A stretch of DNA of 64,000 bases from Paraburkholderia sp. (GTDB lineage: Bacteria; Pseudomonadota; Gammaproteobacteria; Burkholderiales; Burkholderiaceae): NCBI RefSeq assembly GCF_004298475.1, contig NZ_SCRP01000010.1:248001-312000 (forward strand), in the 5' to 3' direction. Positions 35,029 to 42,620 of this stretch are shown piece by piece. The notes beneath the pieces are model-generated. The model saw nothing but the letters and a program-made list of their open reading frames with translations. It was not told where the DNA came from and did no database searches. Position 1 is the stretch's first letter; every line of letters starts with the position of its first letter. Both the position numbers and the translations under genes were made by a program.

Positions 35029-35781
35029 TCAGATGCCGCGCTGCGCGGCTGTGTCATCCGCCGTCGAGGCGGGATCGTCCTGCGCCGCGTCGCGGCGGCT
35101 TTCATGTTCGCGTTGATCTTCGCGCGAGTCTTCGCTTGCGGGCTCGACGCTCAGCGGATCAAGCGCTTCGGGCGCGGCGCCTTCGCTGCCCGCCGCGATC
35201 CGCTGCACCGCTTCGTTGTCCGCAAACTCGATCGCGTGCTGTGCGAGCAGCTGCTCGCCGATCTGCGACGACGGGTCGTCGAGCGGCGGCAACTCCTCGA
35301 GCGATTTCAGCCCGAGGTCGTCGAGAAATTGCCGGGTCGTCGCGTAGAGCGCCGGGCGGCCCGGCACGTCGCGATGACCGATGACCTCGATCCAGTTCCG
35401 GTCTTCGAGCTGCTTTACGACCTGCGTGTTCACCGTTACGCCGCGAATTTCCTCGATATCGCCGCGCGTAACCGGCTGCCGGTACGCGATGATCGCAAGC
35501 GTTTCGAGTACCGCGCGCGAATAACGCGGCGGTTTTTCGGGGTGCAGGCGGTCCAGATACGTCCGCATTGCCGGTTTGCTCTGAAACCGCCAGCCGGACG
35601 CGAGCCCCACCAGCTCGACGCCGCGGCCCGACCAGTCTTGCTTCAGGTCTTCGAGCAGGTGACGAACCGTGTCGGCCGAAATGTCATCCGCGAACAATTT
35701 GCGCAGATCGCCGATTTTCAGCGGCTCCTGCGTGCAGATCAATGCAGTCTCGAGGACGATTTTCGCCTCTTGGGTATTCAT
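35029..35781 (-). CDS. scpB: Segregation and condensation protein B
   Basis: Kleisin-associated winged-helix protein that works with ScpA and SMC in chromosome condensation. The 250-residue protein has the family block [55 protein letters not shown] and [32 protein letters not shown] (residues about 5-175), followed by a 70-residue acidic, disordered tail. ATG 35781 is the natural start of the domain. scpA is not in the window, which is common in this group. Likely first gene of scpB-rluB. Confidence 0.94.
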   Translation of the reverse strand: MNTQEAKIVLETALICTQEPLKIGDLRKLFADDISADTVRHLLEDLKQDWSGRGVELVGLASGWRFQSKPAMRTYLDRLHPEKPPRYSRAVLETLAIIAYRQPVTRGDIEEIRGVTVNTQVVKQLEDRNWIEVIGHRDVPGRPALYATTRQFLDDLGLKSLEELPPLDDPSSQIGEQLLAQHAIEFADNEAVQRIAAGSEGAAPEALDPLSVEPASEDSREDQREHESRRDAAQDDPASTADDTAAQRGI

Positions 35782-36162
35782 GCAGCCAGGTCAGACCTTA
35801 AGTCGGGTTCAAGGAACCGGATCAGACAGAGACGATATGGAACTGGAGACGCGCTCGCCCGATTCTGATCGGTCATATTGATGGGAGCACGCACCGGGGG
35901 GCCGCAATACAGGCACTAGAGCCAGACCCAGCCGGACGGAGCAGCGATAATCCCGTGGGGAATCGCTAGACTGAGCGCCATATTACGCAAAAACACCGGG
36001 TGCGTAAAGACGCCCGCGCGCTGCCCCAGTGTCGCGGCGCCGTGCCGATACCGGGCGCAAATTGCACATACCTCTCGGCACACACCGGGCACACACCGGG
36101 CACACACCGGGCACACACCGGGCACACACCCGGCACGCGCCCGGCACGCGCCCAGCCCGGAC
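35782..36162. other. Intergenic region upstream of scpB with tandem repeats
   Basis: Contains the 11-bp array at 36077-36153 and presumably the scpB promoter near 35800-35900. No credible gene. Confidence 0.5.
36077..36153. repeat. 11-bp tandem repeat (GGCACACACCG), seven units
   Basis: Four perfect units from 36077 to 36120 are followed by three increasingly diverged ones (CACACACCC, then CACGCGCCC twice). The array ends 9 bases from the stop codon of the aminotransferase. Confidence 0.9.
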
Positions 36163-37407
36163 TCAGCACGCCCCGCGCGCCGCCAGATAGCCCGCAAGAC
36201 GCTCGACGCCCGCATCGAGGCGCGCAGGATCGCAAGCGTAGCACCAGCGCACGAAACCCTCGCCCTCGGGGCCGAATGCGCTGCCGGGCGCAAGCCCGAG
36301 GCCCGCGTCGCGCACGAGCGCCTTGCACAGCGCGAGGCTCTGCTGCGCACCGGGAAGCTTGAAAAACAGGTACATCGCGCCGCGCGGCACCTTCACGTCG
36401 ACGCCCGGCAGCTGGGCGAGCGCCGCCGCCAGATGGTCGCGCGACACGCGCAGATCGGCGACGAGCGAGCGCGTGAACGGCTCGCCATGCTCGACTGCCG
36501 CGATGCCGGCCTGCTGCACGAACGACGGCGCACACGACGTGTTGTACTCGACCAGTTTGCCGAGATCGCCCATCAGCGTGGGCGGCGTGACCATCCAGCC
36601 GAGCCGCCAGCCCGTCATGAGCCATGCCTTCGAAAAGGAATTGACACAAATTAGGCGCTCGTCGCGCGACGCGAGGTCGAGAAACGAAGGCGCCGCGCGC
36701 TCCCCGGCCTCACCGTAGTACAGGCGCTCGTAGACTTCATCGGCGACGATCCAGATCCCGTGGCGGCGACAGTGATCGAGCACCGTGCGCTGCTCGTCGC
36801 GCGTCATCACCCAGCCGGTCGGGTTGTTCGGGGAATTGATCAGCAGCAGCTTCGTGTCCGGCGTGAGCGCCGCCAGCAATCGGTCGAGGTCGAGCGTCCA
36901 GCCGCGCTCGCCGTACGAAAGCGATACCGTTTCGACCGTCGCACCGAGAATCTTCGGAATCTCGACCAGATTCGGCCATAGCGGAGTCAGCGCGACCGTC
37001 CGGTCGCCCGCGCCGACGACAAGCTGCGCGGCAAGCATCAGCGCGTTCACGCCTGCGCTCGTCACTGCGATGTTCTCCGGCGATGTCGCACCGTGCAGCT
37101 CGCTCACGTACCGGGCAAGCACTTCGCGCAGCGACGCGATGCCGAGATTGTGCGTGTAGAACGTGTCGCCGCGCCCAAGCGCCTCTGCCGCGGCCTCGCG
37201 AATAAACGGCGGCGTCACGCGGTCGGATTCGCCGAACCAGAACGGCAGCACGTCCGGCACGCCGAAGCCCGCGTTCGCAACCTCCCGGATCTGCGACGAG
37301 CGCAGTGTCTGCACGGCATCGCGCGCCTCAGGCAAACCGGCTTTCGACGAAAAGGACATAGCGGACATAGAGGACGAAAAGGACGAAGTCAGGGCGGAAT
37401 CGCTCAT
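36163..37407 (-). CDS. Pyridoxal-phosphate class I/II aminotransferase
   Basis: Fold-type I PLP aminotransferase of 414 residues. Hallmarks: NSPNNPTGWVM, the aspartate in IVADEVYERLYYG, and the PLP lysine in NSFSKAWLMTGWRLGW (about residue 259), with GFVRWCYA near the end (arginine that binds the substrate carboxylate). Close relatives are annotated as aspartate- or alanine-type transaminases; the substrate cannot be set from sequence. The first 20 residues are Ser-rich and extra; ATG 37407 lacks a clear ribosome-binding site and internal starts at 37368 or 37359 are possible. It stands alone. Confidence 0.88.
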   Translation of the reverse strand: MSDSALTSSFSSSMSAMSFSSKAGLPEARDAVQTLRSSQIREVANAGFGVPDVLPFWFGESDRVTPPFIREAAAEALGRGDTFYTHNLGIASLREVLARYVSELHGATSPENIAVTSAGVNALMLAAQLVVGAGDRTVALTPLWPNLVEIPKILGATVETVSLSYGERGWTLDLDRLLAALTPDTKLLLINSPNNPTGWVMTRDEQRTVLDHCRRHGIWIVADEVYERLYYGEAGERAAPSFLDLASRDERLICVNSFSKAWLMTGWRLGWMVTPPTLMGDLGKLVEYNTSCAPSFVQQAGIAAVEHGEPFTRSLVADLRVSRDHLAAALAQLPGVDVKVPRGAMYLFFKLPGAQQSLALCKALVRDAGLGLAPGSAFGPEGEGFVRWCYACDPARLDAGVERLAGYLAARGAC

Positions 37408-38099
37408 TGAAGGACATCCGGGGAGTTCGGCAGTTGCGCAGGCAACCAGTGTAGCGCGCACGCGACACATGTGAAGATTTACGTTTTACTTAAAAACCCT
37501 TGCACCGATGCGTTCGGTTAGCGAAATTTCATGCGGTGTTGGCCGGCGCGTTCGACCCCGATTTCGGTTTCGCGCACGCAATATCAAGCCGACTATTGTG
37601 CAATGCAAATCACATCGCACGCCTGAGCTAAGCCGCCCGGTCGGGCGAAAGCAACGAGCAGCAACGAGCAGCAACAAGCAGCCGCGAGCACACGCGGCTG
37701 CCGCCGGTCGGCTTCACCCCACGACAACCCGACAAAACCCAACGAAGACCCAACGAAGGATTGTTCGCGGCAGTGCAGCAATCCGGCGCGCACGCACGCG
37801 TTGCGTGCCCGATTGCACACGATTGGTGATTCTCCTGATATTCGGGACTCGCGATTTCTAGTCAGATACGGCGCTGGCAAGCACCCGCGCGGACTTGCTG
37901 CCACGCGGCTTAGAGGCGAAAGGCGTACGAATTGGCACGCTTTTCGCGTCGGGTCACGCACAGGATCGGCCGACGCCCGGAACGTACAAGTCCGGACCGT
38001 CAGCCGAACAAGCCTGAAACTCCGCCAACCAGGCCGGAAACACATGAAGAGTGCGCAGCGCGGGGCAGCGCACCGGAGATAGCTTCGCTGAGGTGAAAC
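37408..38099. other. Intergenic region upstream of the aminotransferase
   Basis: Has a 10-bp tandem repeat at 37651-37690 and no protein-like reading frame with a ribosome-binding site. Base composition is lower in GC around 37500-37620, consistent with a promoter region. Confidence 0.5.
37651..37690. repeat. 10-bp tandem repeat (GCAACGAGCA), four units
   Basis: Two identical units, one with one mismatch and a degenerate fourth, about 250 bases upstream of the aminotransferase start. Confidence 0.75.
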
Positions 38100-38501
38100 A
38101 TGATGCTTTTCGACGATTTGAGAGACAACGAATGGGCGCTGGTCGAGTCGCTGTTCTGCGCGGAGCCCGCACGGAGCGAACGGCGCGGGCGGCCCCGCGT
38201 CGAAGCACGGGCAGTGGTCAATGCTGTGCTGTGGGTCCTGTCGACCGGTGAAGGCTGGTCGAAGCTGCCGGGCCGCTATCCATCGCCGCCCACCTGCCGC
38301 CGCCGGTTCGACGAGTGGCAAGCCGACGGCACGCTCGCCGAAATCGTCAAACGCCTCGGTACGAGCGGCCGCGAAATTTCGTTGCGCGGCCGCATCGGGG
38401 CGACGGCGACCAAGCCGCCCGCACCGCCGAGCCGCGACCGCCTGCGCGGTGCGTTCTGGACCAATCCGGAGTCGTGGCGCGCGCCCGTCAAGATGGCCTG
38501 A
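38100..38501 (+). CDS. Second orphan DUF4096 (IS5-type transposase N-terminal domain) protein
   Basis: The 133-residue product has LRDNEWALVESLF, then RGRPRVEARAVVNAVLWVLSTGEGWS, RYPSPPTCRRRFDEWQADGTL (residues about 6-85), clearly the same domain as the protein at 10436-10882, including the shared RGRP, VLNGVLW-like and RYPS-TC-RRF blocks. It likewise ends without a DDE catalytic domain, in a basic Pro/Arg-rich tail. GAGGTG precedes the tandem ATGs at 38100 and 38103. No inverted repeats or IS ends seen. Either an IS remnant or a domesticated DNA-binding protein. Confidence 0.72.
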   Translation: MMLFDDLRDNEWALVESLFCAEPARSERRGRPRVEARAVVNAVLWVLSTGEGWSKLPGRYPSPPTCRRRFDEWQADGTLAEIVKRLGTSGREISLRGRIGATATKPPAPPSRDRLRGAFWTNPESWRAPVKMA

Positions 38502-38745
38502 GTTCCTGGCTACATGCATTGCATGTATCACGGGCCGGGCGCCGCGCGCGCCCGGTGATGCGTCCCTCTCCGCAGCCCTCTACCCGAGGTGCGCTCGCGC
38601 CCTCGCCTGTCAGTTTCTCGCGCCATTTTTCCGGGCTGACAGGCGAAACATCTCATTACCAATATTCACAGCACCCATTGGCGGCCAACGTTAGGGTGTG
38701 AGCATGTCTATCAACGTCGACAACCCAGGTTGACGGGAGGCCGCC

Positions 38746-39033
38746 ATGAAACCCATGACGCTGCTCGCCCGGGGCATCATGGTTTCGCTGCCCACCCTCG
38801 CACTGCTTGCCTCGCTCGCGCCGTCCGGCGCGCTCGCGCAGCCGCCGCGCGCAGGCGCTGCAGGCTGGCCCATGCCCCGCGTCGCGAATCAACAACCGAA
38901 CGAAGCGCATTTGCCGCACGGCGTGAATGCGGCCGTGCCGCGTGGCAACCTGCGCGGCGATATCGTCGATAACGCGCGTCAGCGCGCCGCCACGCAGTCG
39001 CGGCCGGAACCGCCGGCGCAACGGCGCCGCTGA
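38746..39033 (+). CDS. Small exported protein of unknown function
   Basis: A 95-residue product with a signal peptide (MKPMTLLARGIMVSLPTLAL onward, cut after ALAQ at about residue 32) and a short mature part rich in Pro, Asn and Arg ending RPEPPAQRRR. GGGAGG lies 8 bases before ATG 38746. I do not recognise a family. The strong terminator at 39247 may end its transcript. Confidence 0.6.
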   Translation: MKPMTLLARGIMVSLPTLALLASLAPSGALAQPPRAGAAGWPMPRVANQQPNEAHLPHGVNAAVPRGNLRGDIVDNARQRAATQSRPEPPAQRRR

Positions 39034-39363
39034 ACCGCCTCCTCATCGCCCCGCCGCGCCCCGCCTCGCCTCGCTCGACACCCAGGCTTTCCGGCATGGT
39101 TCGCCTGCCACACGCCTTTCCGATCGCTCGAACGTTGCAGTAACGCAAACCCGGCGCTTTAGCCGCACAGATTACGGGAACCACTGCGTACGGCCGACGG
39201 TCTATCGTTAGCCATTAAGCACAGCGTGGCAGCAGTAATTCCGGTAAGCCCGTATCGTCCGATACGGGCTTTTTTTTTGGTTCATCGCAGACAGACGCGG
39301 GATCCGCGCAGCGTGACAACACGCGTGACAGCGGCGTGGCCGTGGAGCGGTAGTGGAAGCGGC
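39034..39363. other. Intergenic region with a strong plus-strand terminator
   Basis: Apart from the terminator at 39247-39278 nothing is visible. The 210 bases between the preceding stop and the hairpin could be a 3' untranslated region or hold a small RNA. Confidence 0.45.
39247..39278 (+). terminator. Strong rho-independent terminator
   Basis: An 11-bp near-perfect hairpin (39247-39257 with 39260-39270) followed by nine T residues. Best read as the end of the transcript carrying the small exported protein. Confidence 0.85.
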
Positions 39364-39678
39364 CTACTGGCGGGTTTCGAGACCGACCTGCGGCACGCAG
39401 GCAAGCGCGTAGCTGGCAACACGGTGGTCGGCCCACTGAAGCGAGCGCTCGTCGCGTGCGAGCCGCGCAAATTCGGCGCGGCCGCGGTCCGTCAAAACGG
39501 CGATGTCGACCGGTGCGTGGAAACCGGGCGCTGGTGCGACCGTGCGCTGTCTCACCGTGTCCATCAGGCCAAGATCGCGCAGGTATTGAAAGACTTCGGG
39601 ACGCCGCGCCCATGGGACCTGCCGGTACTGCACCCGCCGCAACGCTTCGAGCACTGCTTCGTTGGAATACGTGGTCAT
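39364..39678 (-). CDS. Hypothetical protein, possible winged-helix fold
   Basis: A 104-residue soluble protein. AGAAGTGAG precedes ATG 39678. The order of predicted helices (NEAVLEALRRVQYRQVP, RPEVFQYLRDLGLMDTV) followed by a strand and turn (DIAVLTDRGRAEFARLARDE) resembles a winged-helix unit, with the phrase LTDRGRAEF like the end of many MarR or PadR wings. Only a suggestion; I do not recognise the family. Confidence 0.5.
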   Translation of the reverse strand: MTTYSNEAVLEALRRVQYRQVPWARRPEVFQYLRDLGLMDTVRQRTVAPAPGFHAPVDIAVLTDRGRAEFARLARDERSLQWADHRVASYALACVPQVGLETRQ

Positions 39679-40519
39679 CTCACTTCTTTCTTAAAATACG
39701 GCCTTCGAACGGTTGTGCCCGACAACGCCAGCCAGCGGAGCGCGCAGCCCGCCGTGACCGGCCGTCGATATGCGTCCGCCGCGAGGCGGGCACTGCAAGC
39801 GCTCCGGGCCCCGGCAAGCGTGGCGAGCCACCCGGCTCACCACTGGCACCGCACCACGATTACGCCGCGATTACGGTGCATAAGCGCGTGGGACCATTCC
39901 CCGAAAACACTACGTTACCTCATTCGCATTGATTCTATTTGTTTTCTTTGTGTCATTTATTGCGCTGATCGTGCTGAAACGCCGCCCGCGCACGGCGTCG
40001 CGGCGCCATGACTTGCGCCGCATGCCCCTGCTCGCGTCGGGGTGACCGGCCGGCAATTCGGCACGATCCGGACCAGCCAGCGATGCATCGCACTCCCTAA
40101 GACCATACGAAAGCACGGCTTATGCTGTTCGGCCTGAAGACGGTCATCGTCGTCCTTCCGCGACCGCGAATACGTACGCGTAACGGCCTGCTCCGGTTCC
40201 GGAAGCGCCGAAACACATCCCGTGCCCGCCGTCTCGGGCATACGTCATGCGCAGCCTCGCTTGCGCCCGCGCCATCCCAGTCTTTGCAACATCCAGACGG
40301 CGCTCCGCGACTTGATCGGCATGGGCCAATTTCACGTCTGCGGAATGATCGGAGGGTTCGGGAGGCCTGCCGCGTCGACGCAAGCGTAACCAGATGTAAC
40401 GCCGCACAGCCAGCGTCACGCGTTTTCATCTGGAGCGTATATTGTTCTTTGGTATGACGTGTCCATTCGGCCTGGACAGGCAACGGCTGGGTCCATAAAC
40501 CGCTTCTACGGAGGTAGAG
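39679..40519. other. Long intergenic region
   Basis: Several open frames cross this stretch but none has a ribosome-binding site or protein-like composition. AT-richer DNA at 39900-39960 and 40420-40460 may hold promoters, the latter for the gene at 40520. No RNA gene recognised. Confidence 0.5.
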
Positions 40520-40774
40520 ATGAAAAAAGTGCCCCTCGCAGTCCTGATTTCGCTTTGCGCCTTGACGAGCGCCGCCTATGCGCAAACAGAAAGTGGCATC
40601 ACCATGAGCACCGACCAGCAGAAAGCAGCAGATGTCTTGCAGCGCGCGCAGGATCTGCAGTCGCGGCAGTCAGGCGCTCAATCGGCACAAATGCCGATGC
40701 AGATGCCGATGCACCAGCACCACAACATGCACCACCGCCACGGAAAGTCCGGGGGACACCACGCGCCGCAGTAA
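40520..40774 (+). CDS. Small exported protein with His/Met-rich tail
   Basis: An 84-residue product: signal peptide cut after AYAQ (about residue 22), a short Gln/Ala helix (STDQQKAADVLQRAQDLQSRQ), then a C-terminal run of MPMQMPMHQHHNMHHRHGKS and a final HH. Such Met/His clusters bind Cu(I), Cu(II), Ni or Zn in periplasmic proteins, so a metal-binding role is plausible. ACGGAGGTAGAG gives an excellent ribosome-binding site. A terminator follows at 40828. No metal-transport genes are beside it. Unrecognised family. Confidence 0.75.
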   Translation: MKKVPLAVLISLCALTSAAYAQTESGITMSTDQQKAADVLQRAQDLQSRQSGAQSAQMPMQMPMHQHHNMHHRHGKSGGHHAPQ

Positions 40775-40827
40775 GCGACGCCCCGCGCCGCGGTCGTCTT
40801 GAGCGGCCACAATCATCAAAATGACCC

Positions 40828-40866
40828 AAAGGCCGATGCCGCAATTACAGGCATCGGCCTTTTTTT
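40828..40866 (+). terminator. Terminator after the His/Met-rich protein gene
   Basis: A 13-bp stem (40828-40840 with 40850-40862) around a 9-base loop, followed by a seven-T run, 54 bases beyond the stop codon. Confidence 0.85.
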
Positions 40867-40977
40867 GTGTCATCGGCGCGCGCCATCGCTGCCCGGACGG
40901 ACGCCGCCGCGCAGTATGCTAAAGTCGCGCACCTCGAACCGACCCACACACTGTGCGCCACGCGCGCGGAGAACAGC

Positions 40978-41235
40978 ATGAGCAACATCCAGCTCGATAT
41001 CGAATGGACCGAAGCGGCGTCCCGCAAGATCGAAAAATTGATGCCGCGCGGCAATCAGGACGCGTTCCTCGCCCTGCCCCCGGTCGAATGCCTGCCCATG
41101 GAGGGCGACGTGCTGTTTCTCGGCCCCCAGGGCAAGCAGCAGCCGTTCATCGTCGCCGAGCGTCAATATCACCACGAAGGGGACGCCGACTGGACCATCA
41201 TCCTGATCCTCGACGTGCCCAATACTGCGCACTAA
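40978..41235 (+). CDS. Conserved hypothetical protein
   Basis: An 85-residue cytoplasmic protein beginning MSNIQLDIEWTEAASRKIEKLMPRG and ending with a beta-strand-rich part (FIVAERQYHHEGDADWTIILILDVP). GGAGAA precedes ATG 40978 by 6 bases. The alternation of strands suggests a small compact fold. No family recognised. It is convergent with arfB, whose stop lies 37 bases beyond. Confidence 0.6.
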   Translation: MSNIQLDIEWTEAASRKIEKLMPRGNQDAFLALPPVECLPMEGDVLFLGPQGKQQPFIVAERQYHHEGDADWTIILILDVPNTAH

Positions 41236-41272
41236 GCTGCACACTGAGCCGCGCACTGAACCCCGCGCGGCG

Positions 41273-41677
41273 TCAGTCGACGACACGCCGCCGCGCCGCC
41301 TTCACCTCGCCGTGGCGCGACTTGCTGTCGAGGCGGCGCAGCTTCGAGGCGCGGCTGGGCCGCGTCGGCACGCGCGCCTTGCGCGTCGCGCTCACGCTGT
41401 CGATCAATTCGTCGAGGCGCGCGAGCGCAGCCGCGCGGTTCTGCTCCTGAGTGCGGTATTCCTGCGACTTGATGACGACCACGCCTTCGCGCGTGATGCG
41501 CCGGTCGGACAGCGCGAGCAAGCGCATTTTCAGCACCTCCGGCAGCGACGAGTTCCGGATGTCGAAGCGCAGATGAATCGCGCTCGACACCTTGTTCACG
41601 TTCTGCCCGCCCGCGCCTTGCGCACGAACGGCGACCAGTTCGACTTCATCTGCGGCAACGGGATGGTGGGCGGTCAT
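41273..41677 (-). CDS. arfB: Alternative ribosome-rescue factor ArfB (peptidyl-tRNA hydrolase YaeJ/ICT1)
   Basis: Releases peptides from ribosomes stalled on mRNAs without stop codon. The 134-residue protein has the catalytic GGQ in VRAQGAGGQNVNKVSSAIHLRFD (residues 23-25), then the basic C-terminal tail (RPSRASKLRRLDSKSRHGEVKAARRR) that sits in the mRNA channel, as in E. coli ArfB. Start ATG 41677 gives the normal N-terminus; an upstream in-frame ATG would add 28 residues. Monocistronic. Confidence 0.94.
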   Translation of the reverse strand: MTAHHPVAADEVELVAVRAQGAGGQNVNKVSSAIHLRFDIRNSSLPEVLKMRLLALSDRRITREGVVVIKSQEYRTQEQNRAAALARLDELIDSVSATRKARVPTRPSRASKLRRLDSKSRHGEVKAARRRVVD

Positions 41678-41858
41678 GACGGGCAGCGTTTCCAGGCGGG
41701 ATGCAACGGCACATGCGCGAGTGTCGCACACGCAACGCATCGCGGATATCGCGCGAGGCACGCCCGATGCGGGTCATGAAAGGGTCCGCAGCAACGCCGA
41801 TTGCCGATCGTTGCGCCGTCGACCATACTTTCCCCAACCACACAGGAGCACGCGTCCC

Positions 41859-42500
41859 ATGAAGCTGCGCCCGGCCTTTGTCGCCGAACTGGCGGTCAAC
41901 CTGCTCCTGCCCTGGGTCGCCTATCGTCTCGCTTACCCGCATTACGGCGAGGTCGGCGGACTGATTGCCTCGGCGGTGCCGCCGGTCGTCTGGAGCATCG
42001 TCGAACTTGCGCGTTTCCGGCGTATCGATGCGCTTTCCGCGATCGTGCTGTTCGGCATCGTGCTCTCGCTCGGCGCGATGGCTCTCGGCGGCGGCCCGCG
42101 CGTGCTGCTGATGCGCGAAAGCCTCGCCTCGGGCGCCATCGGCGTCACCTTTCTCGCCTCGCTCTTCGCGCGACGGCCGCTCGTGTTCTACCTTGCGCGC
42201 GCAACCGTCGCCCGCGAAACGCCCGAAGGCGCCGCGCGCTTCGAACTGCTCTGGGCCGAGCAACGCGATTTTGCTTCGGCGATGCGCATGCTGACCATCG
42301 TGTGGGGCCTCGGCATGACCGGCGACGCCGCGCTGCGCACCTGGCTCGCCGCGACCTGGCCCATCGAGCGCTTCCTCCTCGTCTCGCCGATCTTCGGCTA
42401 CGGCATATTCGGCGGCCTGCTCGCCTGGACCTTCTGGTACCGCACGCGCATGCGGCGCATCGGCGGCACCCGTGGACTGCTCCGCGATCCGGCCGCATAA
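41859..42500 (+). CDS. VC0807-type integral membrane protein
   Basis: A 213-residue inner-membrane protein with about six hydrophobic segments (for example FVAELAVNLLLPWVAYRLAY, ASAVPPVVWSIVELA, ALSAIVLFGIVLSLGAMAL, GVTFLASLFARRPLVFYLAR) matching the uncharacterised VC0807 family. CAGGAG precedes ATG 41859. It lies 120 bases before the YccS-like gene on the same strand and may be co-transcribed. Function unknown. Confidence 0.72.
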   Translation: MKLRPAFVAELAVNLLLPWVAYRLAYPHYGEVGGLIASAVPPVVWSIVELARFRRIDALSAIVLFGIVLSLGAMALGGGPRVLLMRESLASGAIGVTFLASLFARRPLVFYLARATVARETPEGAARFELLWAEQRDFASAMRMLTIVWGLGMTGDAALRTWLAATWPIERFLLVSPIFGYGIFGGLLAWTFWYRTRMRRIGGTRGLLRDPAA

Positions 42501-42620
42501 GGCGCGGCGCATTCCGCACCCACCCACACACACACCAGGCTCATCTGGGAGCCGCAAAAATCAGTTAGACTCACCGGCAGCCTGCGGCGTCCTGCCGCTC
42601 CCGAACGTCACCGGCAGTCG

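Noticed and set aside
39226..40011. 261-codon plus-strand frame crossing 39364-39678
   Set aside because: Overlaps the better-supported minus-strand gene, runs through the terminator region and has no coding signature.
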